Part shown: positions 16,308 to 25,289 of the stretch, piece by piece
Layout: each line of letters opens with the position of its first letter
How positions within the stretch are numbered: the stretch's first letter is position 1
From: Sinorhizobium medicae
GTDB lineage: Bacteria; Pseudomonadota; Alphaproteobacteria; Rhizobiales; Rhizobiaceae
NCBI RefSeq assembly: GCF_007827695.1
Contig: NZ_VITA01000006.1
Coordinates: 334,092 to 398,091 of the forward strand
Direction of reading: 5' to 3'
DNA: 64,000 bases
Position numbers and translations under genes: made by a program
The notes under the pieces: model-generated
What the model was told of the DNA's origin: nothing
The model's database searches: none
The model's input: the letters and a program-made list of their open reading frames with translations, nothing else

Positions 16308-17753
16308 ATGTACGAGAAGGAGAAAGACCTCATTGGCGCATTCCTGCGCGGAGAGGTGGACCGTCGCGGCCTGTTGAAGGGCCTTGGCGCGGCAGGCCTG
16401 ACGGCGGGCACCGCCGGCACCCTGTTCAACATGATGTCGACCCAGGCCCTTGCTGCCGACTTCGACTGGAAGGCACATTCCGGCAAGTCGCTGAAACTGT
16501 TGCTGAACAAGCATCCTTACGCGGATGCGATGATTGCCAATCTGCAGGCGTTCAAGGACCTTACCGGTATCGAAGTCACCTATGACGTCTTCCCGGAGGA
16601 CGTCTATTTCGACAAGGTGACGGCGGCGCTTTCTTCCGGCTCGTCGGAATACGACGCCTTCATGACCGGCGCTTACATGACCTGGACCTACGGGCCGGCC
16701 GGCTGGATCACCGACCTCAATGAATGGATCAAAGATCCGTCGAAGACCAATCCGCAATATGGCTGGGACGACTTCCTGCCGGGCGTCAAGGCATCCTGCG
16801 CCTGGAACGGTCAGCCGGGCGGCGCGCTCGGTTCGGAAGATGCCAAGCAGTGGTGCATTCCGTGGGGCTACGAGCAGAACAATCTCTCCTATAACCAGGA
16901 AATGTTCGAAAAGGCCGGCGCCAGCGTTCCGAAGAACCTCGATGAACTCGTCGCTACGGCGGCAAAGCTCAACAAGGATGTCGGCGGCGGTGTCTACGGC
17001 ATCGGCGTGCGTGGTTCCCGTTCCTGGGCAACCATTCATCCGGGTTTCCTCTCCGGCTACGCCAATTTCGGCCAGAAGGATCTGAACGTCTCGGAGGACG
17101 GCAAGCTTTCGGCCGCGATGAACACGGCGGAGTCCAAGTCCTTCCACGCCAAATGGGTGCAGATGATCCAGGAAAGCGGCCCCAAGGACTGGTCGACCTA
17201 TACCTGGTATCAGGTCGGCACCGACCTCGGCGCCGGCGCTTCCGCCATGATCTACGACGCCGACATCCTCGGCTATTTCATGAATGGCGGCGACAACAAG
17301 ATGGCCGGCAAGCTCGCTTACGCGCCCTTTGCCGCCAACCCTGAGGCGAAGGCTCCTACGCCGAACATCTGGATCTGGTCGCTGGCCATGTCCAATTTCG
17401 CGAAGGATAAGGATGCGACCTGGTATTTCCTGCAATGGGCATCGGGTCTCGAGCACGCGATCTTCGGCGCGACCAAGATGGACTTCGTCAACCCGGTCCG
17501 GGCATCCGTCTGGAAGGACGAGATCTTCCGGGAGCGGCTGAACAAGAGCTATCCCGGTTATGTGGAGATGCACGACGTTTCGGCGCCGGGCGCGAAGATC
17601 CACTTCACCGCCCAGCCTCTCTTCTTCGATCTCACCACCGAATGGGCGGCGACGCTGCAGAAGATGGTGGCGAAGGAAGTGCCGGTCGACGAAGGTCTCG
17701 ACAGGCTTGCCGAGAGCATCAACCGGCAACTTGCGGAAGCCGGGCTCGGCTGA
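16308..17753 (+). CDS. mptA: Polyol ABC transporter substrate-binding protein
   Basis: A 481-residue family-1 binding protein. Near residue 20 it has a twin-arginine motif (DRRGLLKG) followed by an alanine/glycine-rich hydrophobic segment ending in QALAADF, so Tat export is likely. The mature part is typical of large sugar/polyol-binding proteins (YDAFMTGAYMTWTYG, PWGYEQNNLSYN). The gene set behind it (two permeases and two different ATPases) matches the five-gene polyol importer MptABCDE described for S. meliloti, and also resembles glycerol importer GlpVPQST; the mpt names are assigned on that basis. It is followed by an RNA hairpin before the permease genes. Confidence 0.8.
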   Translation: MYEKEKDLIGAFLRGEVDRRGLLKGLGAAGLTAGTAGTLFNMMSTQALAADFDWKAHSGKSLKLLLNKHPYADAMIANLQAFKDLTGIEVTYDVFPEDVYFDKVTAALSSGSSEYDAFMTGAYMTWTYGPAGWITDLNEWIKDPSKTNPQYGWDDFLPGVKASCAWNGQPGGALGSEDAKQWCIPWGYEQNNLSYNQEMFEKAGASVPKNLDELVATAAKLNKDVGGGVYGIGVRGSRSWATIHPGFLSGYANFGQKDLNVSEDGKLSAAMNTAESKSFHAKWVQMIQESGPKDWSTYTWYQVGTDLGAGASAMIYDADILGYFMNGGDNKMAGKLAYAPFAANPEAKAPTPNIWIWSLAMSNFAKDKDATWYFLQWASGLEHAIFGATKMDFVNPVRASVWKDEIFRERLNKSYPGYVEMHDVSAPGAKIHFTAQPLFFDLTTEWAATLQKMVAKEVPVDEGLDRLAESINRQLAEAGLG

Positions 17754-17862
17754 TCGCACTTCCGGCTTGGAGCGGAAGCGGGCGAACATCGGACGTCCGC
17801 ATCCGGCTCCAGGCCAGCCCGTCACCGGCGGGCCGCCGTTTCGGCACGAAAAACAAACGGAA

Positions 17863-17899
17863 AAGGGGGTCTGGCTGCGCCGGCCGCGGCCGACCCCTT
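17863..17899 (+). promoter_or_regulatory. Intercistronic hairpin between binding-protein and permease genes
   Basis: AAGGGGGTC (17863-17872 region) can pair with GACCCCTT (17892-17899), with a GC-rich loop that can also fold. It lies in the 182-bp gap between the binding-protein stop and the first permease gene. Such structures can stabilise upstream mRNA or partly terminate transcription, giving more binding protein than permease; the effect here is inference. Confidence 0.45.
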
Positions 17900-17935
17900 A
17901 TTGTCATAGACACAGGCATTTAGACGGAGCTGGCC

Positions 17936-18859
17936 ATGGCTTCAGTAACGCACTCCAGCGCAAGGCGCAGCAGGTTCAGGATCAGCAAAAGGGTTTTACC
18001 CTATGTGCTCTCCCTGCCGGCGCTTCTCGTGTGTATCGGCATCCTGATCCCGTTCTTCACGGCGGTGATCTATTCCTTCCAGCGCTACAGGCTGAGCCAG
18101 CCCTGGGCACGTCAGTTCAACTGGGGTGACAACTACCTGAATTTCTTCACGGATCCGGGCTTCTGGAACACGCTGAAGATCTCGCTGCTCTATGCCGGCG
18201 TCACGGTGACCCTGGAGCTGCTGCTCGGTCTCGGCATTGCGCTGCTCCTGCAGCGCCGCTCCACGGTCAACAACTTCATCTCGATCATGCTGCTCCTGCC
18301 GCTGATGACGGCGCCGGCGCTCGCGGCGCTGATGTGGAAGCTGATGACCAATCCCGGCTTCGGCATCCTGAGCTACCTCGCAAGTCTCATCGGGCTGGAG
18401 AATTTCCGCTGGGCTTCGTCGCCGGATACGGCGCTCCTGACGGTCGTGCTCGTCGATATCTGGGTCTATACGCCCTTTATTATGATCCTGCTCCTGGCAG
18501 GCCTACGCTCGCTGCCGACGCAGCCTTTCGAGGCGGCGGCGCTCGATGGCGTGCCGCGCAGCTTCGTCTTCTTCCGCATCACCCTGCCCATGCTGACGCC
18601 CTATATCCTGACGGCGACGCTGTTCCGCCTGCTCGATTCGATCCAGCAGTTCGACATCATCTACGCGATGACGCAAGGAGGGCCGGGCGACACCCTTACC
18701 GTCTTCCAGGTCGAGGCTTACCTCAACTTCTTCCAGTCGACCAATGTGGGCCGGTCCGCGGCGCTGCTGATCATCCTCTGGGCGATCACCTACATATTGT
18801 CGAACATCTTCATCAAGAACTGGCTCCGGCTGCGCGAACGCGCCCGTGGCGAAGCGTAA
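17936..18859 (+). CDS. mptB: Polyol ABC transporter permease 1
   Basis: A 307-residue sugar-type permease with about six membrane segments, starting with a cytoplasmic basic stretch and a first helix near residue 22 (VLPYVLSLPALLVCIGILIP). The ATPase-contact loop is EAAALDGVPRSFVFFRITLP near residue 200. It is the first of two permeases of the polyol importer and is followed after 11 bp by the second. The order binding protein, permease, permease, ATPase, ATPase matches the Mpt system. Confidence 0.85.
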   Translation: MASVTHSSARRSRFRISKRVLPYVLSLPALLVCIGILIPFFTAVIYSFQRYRLSQPWARQFNWGDNYLNFFTDPGFWNTLKISLLYAGVTVTLELLLGLGIALLLQRRSTVNNFISIMLLLPLMTAPALAALMWKLMTNPGFGILSYLASLIGLENFRWASSPDTALLTVVLVDIWVYTPFIMILLLAGLRSLPTQPFEAAALDGVPRSFVFFRITLPMLTPYILTATLFRLLDSIQQFDIIYAMTQGGPGDTLTVFQVEAYLNFFQSTNVGRSAALLIILWAITYILSNIFIKNWLRLRERARGEA

Positions 18860-18870
18860 GGAGGTCGAAA

Positions 18871-19728
18871 ATGGAAACCACGTCTCCGGTCGAAAGGCTC
18901 CTGCGCGGCGTAGCGCTTACCCTGGTGGTCGTCTTCTTCATGTTCCCGATCGTCTGGATCTTCCTCATGTCGTTCCAGACGAACGAGACGATCCTCAGAA
19001 TACCCCCATCGGTGGTCTTCTCGCCGACGCTCGAGAATTATGCGGCGCTGATCACCGGCAAGCTGCAGACCGCATCCGGCACGCTCGATATTGCCTTCAT
19101 GCGCAATCTCGGCAACTCGGTCCTGCTGTCGGTCGCGTCCGTGGCCGTCGCCCTCCTGCTCGGCGTGCCGGCGGCCTATGCTTTCGCGCGGCACAAGTTC
19201 AAAGGGTCGGAGGACATCGCCTTCACCTTGCTCTCCTTCCGCTTTGCGCCGCCTCTGCTCGTGCTGCTGCCGCTGACCCAGTATTTTCAGTGGCTCGGCC
19301 TTTCGAACACCTATTTCGGCCTCATCTGGATCTACCAGCTGATCTGCCTGCCGCTCATCCTTTGGATCGTGCGCGGCTACTTCGAGGACATCTCGGCCGA
19401 TGTCGAATATGCCTATCGCATCGCGGGCCACTCCTGGTTCTCGACCTTCCGCAAGATCGCCCTGCCGCTGGCGGGTCCCGGTATTGCCGCGGCGGGTCTG
19501 CTCGCCTTCATCTTCGCCTGGAACAATTTCGTGTTCGCGTTGGTGCTGGCCTCGGCGGACAAGCAGCCGGTAACCGTCGGCGCGCTCGCCTTCGTCACGG
19601 CTTCAGGCATCCAGTACGGCCAGATCGCCGCGGCGATCGTGCTCTCGATCACGCCGACGCTTGCTCTCGCACTCTACGCTCAGCGCTACCTCGTAGAAGG
19701 CCTGTCGCTCGGTGCGGTGAAGGGATAA
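18871..19728 (+). CDS. mptC: Polyol ABC transporter permease 2
   Basis: A 285-residue MalG-like permease with about six membrane segments (first helix LTLVVVFFMFPIVWIFLMSF). The contact loop is a diverged EAA motif (EYAYRIAGHSWFSTFRKIAL near residue 190). The frame is open much further upstream, but that part overlaps the preceding permease; the ATG at 18871 has AAGGAGG about 8 bases before it. Only 4 bp separate its stop from the first ATPase gene, indicating one transcript. Confidence 0.85.
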   Translation: METTSPVERLLRGVALTLVVVFFMFPIVWIFLMSFQTNETILRIPPSVVFSPTLENYAALITGKLQTASGTLDIAFMRNLGNSVLLSVASVAVALLLGVPAAYAFARHKFKGSEDIAFTLLSFRFAPPLLVLLPLTQYFQWLGLSNTYFGLIWIYQLICLPLILWIVRGYFEDISADVEYAYRIAGHSWFSTFRKIALPLAGPGIAAAGLLAFIFAWNNFVFALVLASADKQPVTVGALAFVTASGIQYGQIAAAIVLSITPTLALALYAQRYLVEGLSLGAVKG

Positions 19729-19732
19729 TCGT

Positions 19733-20851
19733 ATGACAACCTTGCAATTGAAAAACATCGTCAAGCGCTACAAGAGCCAGACGGTTCTTGACGATCTCTC
19801 GCTCGACGTTGCCGGTGGCGAGCGGCTGGTGCTGTTCGGCCCGTCAGGTTCCGGCAAGACCGTACTGCTCCGGCTGATCGCCGGAGTCATCGAGCCGGAC
19901 GCCGGACGGGTGCTGATTGGCGGCGAGGACATGACGGATGTCGACGCCGAGCACCGGGGCATCGGCATGGCGTTCCAGAACTTCGCGCTGTTCCCGCACA
20001 TGAGCGCTTTCGACAACATCGCCAGTGCCTTGACGTCGCGGAAATCGTCAAAGGACACGATCGCCGCCGGCGTGCACAAGGTGTCGAAGCTTCTCAAGAT
20101 CGACCATGTGCTGAGCCATCATCCGAAGGCGCTCTCCAATGGCCAGAAGCAACGCACGGCACTGGCCCGCGCCCTTGTGGGCTCGCCGCCGCTGCTGCTC
20201 CTGGACGATCCGCTTCGCAACGTAGACGCGAAGCTGCGCTTCGAGATGAGGCTGGAACTGCCGCGCCTGCTCGCCGCGCAAGGGGCAACCGTCATCTACG
20301 TCACGCAGGATTACAAGGAAGCGATGGCGCTCGGCGACCGCATTGCCGTCATGGCGCACGGGCGTATCCGCCAGATCGGCACGCCGGCCGAAATCTACAA
20401 CGCGCCTGCCGATATCGAGATCGCCCGGCTCTTCGGCGATCCGACCATCAACCTGCTCGAGGTCGTGCCGCAGCGCGGGCCGGATGGCGCTTTCGTGGAA
20501 CTTTCCGACATGCGCCTGCGCCTGCCGGGATTCGGCGCCGAGATCGTTGGCAAGCAATGTGTCCTGGGTCTTCGCCCCGAGACGATTGCCTTTGCCGAAG
20601 CCGCCTCGCAGGGCGCGATCCCCGTGACGGTCGAGGCGGAAACGCCGCTCAACGAGAAGACGGTAACGCTGGGTCTGACTGCCCGCGGCCGCGAGATCCT
20701 GGTGTCTCGTCCTGCCGGCACGCCCGGTCCGGTCGCCGGACCGGCTCATATCGCAGTCGACGGCCGGACGGCCTTTCTGTTCGACAAGGCGACGGGCCGG
20801 CGCATCCTTCCTTCCGAATTGGCATCAAAGCGCAATGGAGAAGCGGCATGA
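19733..20851 (+). CDS. mptD: Polyol ABC transporter ATP-binding protein 1 (degenerate Walker B glutamate)
   Basis: A 372-residue ATPase with Walker A GPSGSGKT (36-43) and a normal Q-loop glutamine (Gln82 in MAFQNFALFPH). Its signature is LSNGQ (134-138) instead of LSGGQ, and its Walker B reads LLLLDDP, so the residue after the Walker B aspartate is Asp159 where the catalytic glutamate is expected. The glycerol importer ATPase GlpS has a similar look. It must work with the second ATPase encoded by the next gene, whose changes are at other positions. The stop overlaps the next start by 4 bp (ATGA). A C-terminal TOBE-like domain is present. Confidence 0.85.
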   Translation: MTTLQLKNIVKRYKSQTVLDDLSLDVAGGERLVLFGPSGSGKTVLLRLIAGVIEPDAGRVLIGGEDMTDVDAEHRGIGMAFQNFALFPHMSAFDNIASALTSRKSSKDTIAAGVHKVSKLLKIDHVLSHHPKALSNGQKQRTALARALVGSPPLLLLDDPLRNVDAKLRFEMRLELPRLLAAQGATVIYVTQDYKEAMALGDRIAVMAHGRIRQIGTPAEIYNAPADIEIARLFGDPTINLLEVVPQRGPDGAFVELSDMRLRLPGFGAEIVGKQCVLGLRPETIAFAEAASQGAIPVTVEAETPLNEKTVTLGLTARGREILVSRPAGTPGPVAGPAHIAVDGRTAFLFDKATGRRILPSELASKRNGEAA

Positions 20852-21972
20852 ACGCCACCGCTCTTTCGATCGAAAACGTCGACAAGTTCTATGGCCCGGT
20901 CGACCACGGCGTTCACGCCGTCAAGCAGCTGAACATGGACGTGATGAAGGGCGAGATCATCGCACTTCTGGGCTCCTCCGGCTGCGGCAAAACCTCGACG
21001 CTGCGAATGATTGCCGGCTTCGAGCCGGTTTCCAGGGGCACGATCTCGGTCGCCGGCCGGCAGGTACAGACGCTTGCACCGGTGCGTCGCAACGTCGCGA
21101 TGGCTTTCGAAGGCTATTCGCTCTATCCGCCGCTGACGGTGCGCGAAAACATCGCCTTCGCCCTCAAGGCCGCCAAGCTTTCGCAGAATGTGGTCGAAGA
21201 GAAGGTCGCCAGCATCGCCAAGCTGCTCGAGATCGAGGATATCCTCGGGCGCTATCCGAGTTCGATTTCCGGCGGCCAGCAGCAAAGGGCGTCCCTCGGG
21301 CGCGCGCTTATCCGCGAAGCCGACCTGCATCTCCTCGACGAACCGATGGGTCAGCTCGAGCCGCAATTGCGCGCCGTGCTGCGCGGCCGCATCAAGCACT
21401 ACATCAAGGAGCGCGGGCTGACCGCCATTCTCGTCACCCATGACCAGACCGAGGCGAATGCGCTTGCCGACCGGATCGCTGTCATGGAGGGGGGCGTATT
21501 GCAGCAGTTCGACACCCCTCAGATGATAAAGGAAAGGCCTGCTAATCTCTTTACCGGAACCTTCGTCGGCGAGCCGCCGATGAATGTCTTCGAGGCAAGC
21601 GTCAGCGGTACCGAGGGGCGCGTGGCCTTCGGCCTTGAGGATGGGATCCGCCTCGAATACCCGGCTGCCGACTTCTCCCATGCCGTCCGCGATGCGCTGA
21701 TGAAGCGCAAGAATGTGGTTCTTGGCATCCGGCCTTATTCGGTACGGCGCAGTGCCGACGGCGTGACCGGTCGCGTCGCGGTCAATCAATGGCTTGGCGA
21801 TCAGACCCATATCGCGGCCGATTTCGCCGGCGGCACCATGGTTCTCGTCGAACATGATCGCACCAACCTGGAGATCGGTCAGCCGATCGGCATCCGGCTC
21901 GATCCGGGAAGCCTGCATGTTTTCGACAGCGAAAGCGGTATGGCGATCTCGCATGGCGAGGAGCTCGCCTGA
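20848..21972 (+). CDS. mptE: Polyol ABC transporter ATP-binding protein 2 (Q-loop glutamine replaced)
   Basis: A 374-residue ATPase with Walker A GSSGCGKT (42-49), signature ISGGQQQRASLGRA (140-) and a Walker B with normal catalytic glutamate (LHLLDEPM, Asp164-Glu165). Its Q-loop is altered: the expected Gln is Glu88 in MAFEGYSLYPP, and the D-loop reads GQLE instead of SNLD. It is thus complementary to the first ATPase, which keeps the Q-loop Gln but lacks the catalytic Glu. The stop overlaps the eryA start by one base. A TOBE-like C-terminal domain follows residue about 240. Confidence 0.85.
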   Translation: MNATALSIENVDKFYGPVDHGVHAVKQLNMDVMKGEIIALLGSSGCGKTSTLRMIAGFEPVSRGTISVAGRQVQTLAPVRRNVAMAFEGYSLYPPLTVRENIAFALKAAKLSQNVVEEKVASIAKLLEIEDILGRYPSSISGGQQQRASLGRALIREADLHLLDEPMGQLEPQLRAVLRGRIKHYIKERGLTAILVTHDQTEANALADRIAVMEGGVLQQFDTPQMIKERPANLFTGTFVGEPPMNVFEASVSGTEGRVAFGLEDGIRLEYPAADFSHAVRDALMKRKNVVLGIRPYSVRRSADGVTGRVAVNQWLGDQTHIAADFAGGTMVLVEHDRTNLEIGQPIGIRLDPGSLHVFDSESGMAISHGEELA

Positions 21973-23549
21973 TGCGCGACATCCTCATCGGCATCGATGC
22001 CGGAACGTCGGTCATCAAATCGGTCGCCTTCGATCTCAGCGGCAGGCAGCTCGCGATGACGGCGGTTCCGAACAGCTATGAGGCGGTGGGCCGCACCGGC
22101 AGCGTGCAGGAGTTACGGCGTACCTGGACGGACACCGTCAAAACCCTGGCCGAGCTCTCGGCCAGGATCGAGAACCTCCCTGGCCGCGTTGCCGCTATCG
22201 CGGTGACCGGTCAGGGGGACGGCACCTGGATGATCGACGGCGATGGAGAGCCGGTCGGCAAAGGCTGGCTCTGGCTCGATGCGCGCGCAAGCGCCGTCGT
22301 CGAGCGGCTGCGGGCTGAAAGCGGTGACGCGGAACGTTTCGCGCGCACCGGCTCCGGTCTTGCCGCCTGCCAGCAGGGCCCGCAGCTTCGCTGGATGAAG
22401 GATCACGCACCGGAGATGCTGGAAGGGGCGGCGACCGCATTTCATTGCAAGGACTGGCTCTATTTCAATCTCACCGACAAGCGCGCGACCGATCCCTCGG
22501 AGGCGAATTTCACCTTCGGCGATTTCCGCACACGGCAATATTGCGATGATGTGATCGACTTTCTCGGTCTCAAGGACCTCAAGCACCTGCTGCCGGAGAT
22601 CGTCGACGGTGCTACCACGCATCACCCACTCTCGGCCGCCGCGGCGGCCGCTGCGGGCTTGCCGGCGGGAACGCCGGTCGTGCTCGGCTATGTCGACGTC
22701 GTCTGCACGGCACTCGGCGCCGGGCTCTATGAACCCGGAACCGACGCGGGCTGCTCGATCATCGGCTCGACGGGCATGCATATGCGGCTGGCGGCCGGTG
22801 CCGATGATGTCCGGCTAAACCAGAACCATACCGGCTACACCATGTGCATGCCGATCCCCAACACCTACGCGCAGATGCAGTCGAATATGGCGGCGACGCT
22901 CAATATCGACTGGATTCTGCAATTTGCGGGAGATCTCCTCAAAGGGATGGGGATCGAGAAGTCGAAGAGCGATCTGCTCGCCCATGTGGATCACTGGCTC
23001 GCCGAGGCGAAGGAGACTCCGCTTCTCTTCCATCCCTATATTTCGGAGGCCGGGGAGCGCGGTCCCTTCGTCGATGCCGCTGCCCGCGCGTCCTTCGTCG
23101 GCCTTTCGATCAATCACGGCTTCGGCGACATGGTGCATGCCGTGTTCGACGGTCTCGCCTTTGCTGCGCGGGATTGTTACGCCGAAATGGGGCCGCTGCC
23201 GGCACGCGTGCGTTTGTCGGGCGGGGCGGCTCGCAGCGCCTCGTTGCGGCGCATTCTCGGTGGCGCTCTGGGCGCCAGCATCCAGACGAGCGAACGCGAG
23301 GAGGCAGGTGCCGCCGGTGCGGCTATGATCGCAGCCGTTTCGCTGGGAATTCATCCCACCATGGCCGATTGCGTTCGCGAATGGGTTCGGCCGCATCACC
23401 GGCCGGCAGAGCCGGCGGATAAGGATCTCGCTCGTCGCTACGACGCAATTTTCCCCGCCTACAAGCAGTCGCGCCTCGCGCTCGAACCCGTCTGGCATGC
23501 GCTCTCCCACGCAACCGGAACGGGAAACCAACAGGAAAGACCGCAATGA
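21972..23549 (+). CDS. eryA: FGGY-family carbohydrate kinase, erythritol kinase-like
   Basis: A 525-residue kinase starting MRDILIGIDAGTSVIKSVAF, the phosphate-binding first motif of the FGGY/hexokinase fold. A second ATP-binding region is near residue 400 (VRLSGGAARSASLRRILGGA). Length and N-terminus match EryA, which phosphorylates erythritol to L-erythritol-4-phosphate. It starts one base inside the last ATPase stop and overlaps the next gene by 4 bp, so transport and phosphorylation are tightly coupled. A related tetritol or pentitol kinase is possible because the locus holds a second FGGY kinase. Confidence 0.82.
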   Translation: MRDILIGIDAGTSVIKSVAFDLSGRQLAMTAVPNSYEAVGRTGSVQELRRTWTDTVKTLAELSARIENLPGRVAAIAVTGQGDGTWMIDGDGEPVGKGWLWLDARASAVVERLRAESGDAERFARTGSGLAACQQGPQLRWMKDHAPEMLEGAATAFHCKDWLYFNLTDKRATDPSEANFTFGDFRTRQYCDDVIDFLGLKDLKHLLPEIVDGATTHHPLSAAAAAAAGLPAGTPVVLGYVDVVCTALGAGLYEPGTDAGCSIIGSTGMHMRLAAGADDVRLNQNHTGYTMCMPIPNTYAQMQSNMAATLNIDWILQFAGDLLKGMGIEKSKSDLLAHVDHWLAEAKETPLLFHPYISEAGERGPFVDAAARASFVGLSINHGFGDMVHAVFDGLAFAARDCYAEMGPLPARVRLSGGAARSASLRRILGGALGASIQTSEREEAGAAGAAMIAAVSLGIHPTMADCVREWVRPHHRPAEPADKDLARRYDAIFPAYKQSRLALEPVWHALSHATGTGNQQERPQ

Positions 23550-24583
23550 AGAAGATAGCCATTATCGGCGACCGGTTCATGCTGCCGGATGTTTTTCGCG
23601 ACAAGATCGTCGAGGCATGCGGCGACGGGCACGAGATAAGCATGCTCGAACTGCCCTGGCCGGACGTGCCGATGGAGCACGGCTACGCAGTCGAAGGCAT
23701 GGACGGGCTCAAGGAATATCTAGGCAAGCCCGGCGAAATCGTCGATTTCATCGGCGATGCCGAAATTCTGGTGACGCAGCTTGCTCCTTTATCGCGAACG
23801 ATGCTTCAGGACCTGCCGGGTTTGAAACTCGTCGCCGTGTCACGCGGCGGCCCGGTCAATATCGATATCAAGGCGGCCCGCGATGCAGGGGTCCGCGTCG
23901 TCAATGCGCCCGGCCGGAATGCGAGCGCCGTCGCCGAGTTCACGATCGGCGCCATCCTCGCGGAGACGCGCCTCATTCGCGTGGGGCACGAGGCGCTGAG
24001 GCGGAGCGAATGGCGCGGCGATCTCTATCGCGCCGACCGCACCGGGCGGGAGCTGTCCGAAATGACCGTGGGCGTCATCGGCTACGGCAATATCGGCACC
24101 AGGGTGGTTCGGCTGCTTCGCGCCTTCGGCACCAAAGTGCTCGTCCATGACCCCTATGTTCAGCTCAGCGCCGAGGACCGGAATGCCGGCGTCGAGCATG
24201 TTTCCCTCGATGATCTGCTCGCCCGTGCGGACCTCGTGACGCTGCATCCGCGCGTGAGCGAAGAGACGAGGAATATGATGAATGCGGAGACCTTCGCGAA
24301 GATGAAGCCGGGTGCGATCTTCGTGAACACGGCGCGCGGCCCGCTCTGCGATTATGACGCGCTCTACGAAAACCTCGTCAGCGGTCATCTTGCAAGCGCC
24401 ATGCTGGAGACTTTTGCCGTCGAGCCCGTGCCGGAAGGCTGGCCGCTCCTGAAACTCCCCAACGTGACGCTGACGCCGCACATAGCGGGAGCGTCGGTGC
24501 GTACCGTGACCTATGCGGCTGAAATGGCCGCAGAGGAAGTGCGCCGCTATATCGCCGGTCTGCCGCCGGTCAATCCGTGCTGA
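23546..24583 (+). CDS. D-isomer-specific 2-hydroxyacid dehydrogenase
   Basis: A 345-residue NAD-dependent dehydrogenase with the nucleotide motif GYGNIG (179-184). The family catalytic residues are present: Arg264 in NTARGP, a Glu near 293, and His312 in TPHIAGAS. The NASAVAEFTIGAIL segment is characteristic of the PGDH-like group. It overlaps the EryA-like kinase gene and is followed by an aldolase gene after 9 bp; kinase, hydroxyacid dehydrogenase and class II aldolase genes are often found as a triplet in rhizobia. It would reduce a 2-keto acid or oxidise a 2-hydroxy acid. The exact substrate in a polyol pathway is unclear. Confidence 0.8.
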   Translation: MKKIAIIGDRFMLPDVFRDKIVEACGDGHEISMLELPWPDVPMEHGYAVEGMDGLKEYLGKPGEIVDFIGDAEILVTQLAPLSRTMLQDLPGLKLVAVSRGGPVNIDIKAARDAGVRVVNAPGRNASAVAEFTIGAILAETRLIRVGHEALRRSEWRGDLYRADRTGRELSEMTVGVIGYGNIGTRVVRLLRAFGTKVLVHDPYVQLSAEDRNAGVEHVSLDDLLARADLVTLHPRVSEETRNMMNAETFAKMKPGAIFVNTARGPLCDYDALYENLVSGHLASAMLETFAVEPVPEGWPLLKLPNVTLTPHIAGASVRTVTYAAEMAAEEVRRYIAGLPPVNPC

Positions 24584-24592
24584 GGTGGGACG

Positions 24593-25261
24593 ATGAACGA
24601 ACTTCAACTGCGCCAGTCGATCATCGATCATTGCCGCCACATGAATGCGATCGGTCTGAACCAGGGCACGTCGGGTAATATCAGCCTTCGGCATGGTGAC
24701 ACGATGCTGATCACGCCCTCCGCAGTCCCCTATGCCGAGATGACGCCGGAGATGATCGTCGCGATGCCGGTCGAGGGCGAGTATGGCGTCTGGTCAGGGC
24801 CGAAAAGGCCGTCTGTCGAATGGCCCTTCCATCTGGATATTCTGCGCGCCCGGCCGGATGTCGGCGCGGTGGTCCACACCCATGCGACCTTCTCGACGAT
24901 CCTTTCGATCGCTCGCAAGCCCATTCCGGCCTGCCACTACATGATCGCCGCCTTTGGCGGCTCGGATGTGCGCGTCGCCGACTATGCGCGCTACGGCACG
25001 AAGGCGCTTTCCGAAAAGGTGCTGAAGGCGATGGAGGGACGTTCCGCCTGCCTCATGGCCAATCACGGCATGATCGCGACGGGGTCGAGCCTGGAAAAGG
25101 CGATGTGGGCGGCGGTCGAACTCGAGACGATCGCCAAGCAATATTACCACGCGCTCCTGATCGGCGGCCCGGTGATCCTGCCGCAGCAGGAAATCGACGG
25201 CGTGCTCGAGGGATTTGCCACCTACGGCCACCAGGACAAGCCGAAGGGCGAGGCCGCCTGA
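24593..25261 (+). CDS. fucA: Class II aldolase, L-fuculose-phosphate aldolase-like
   Basis: A 222-residue class II aldolase/adducin-domain protein of normal FucA length. The zinc and catalytic residues are visible: Glu76 in SVEWPFH, His95 and His97 in VHTHAT, and His158 in MANHGM. It would cleave a ketose-1-phosphate to dihydroxyacetone phosphate and an aldehyde. In the S. meliloti polyol locus I recall a gene called fucA1 at an equivalent place, but that name is from memory. It lies in the middle of the operon with short gaps on both sides. L-ribulose-5-phosphate epimerase (AraD-like) is an alternative family function. Confidence 0.78.
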   Translation: MNELQLRQSIIDHCRHMNAIGLNQGTSGNISLRHGDTMLITPSAVPYAEMTPEMIVAMPVEGEYGVWSGPKRPSVEWPFHLDILRARPDVGAVVHTHATFSTILSIARKPIPACHYMIAAFGGSDVRVADYARYGTKALSEKVLKAMEGRSACLMANHGMIATGSSLEKAMWAAVELETIAKQYYHALLIGGPVILPQQEIDGVLEGFATYGHQDKPKGEAA

Positions 25262-25289
25262 CCGCATGACGTCGACAGGAGACAAACAC

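Noticed and set aside
16269..17825. Leftward open frame of 518 codons opposite the polyol binding-protein gene
   Set aside because: Shadow frame caused by high GC codon use; the sense protein has a signal and family motifs.
17754..17935. Possible small gene between the polyol binding protein and permease
   Set aside because: Frames here run over from neighbours; the gap is better explained by the hairpin and a ribosome site.
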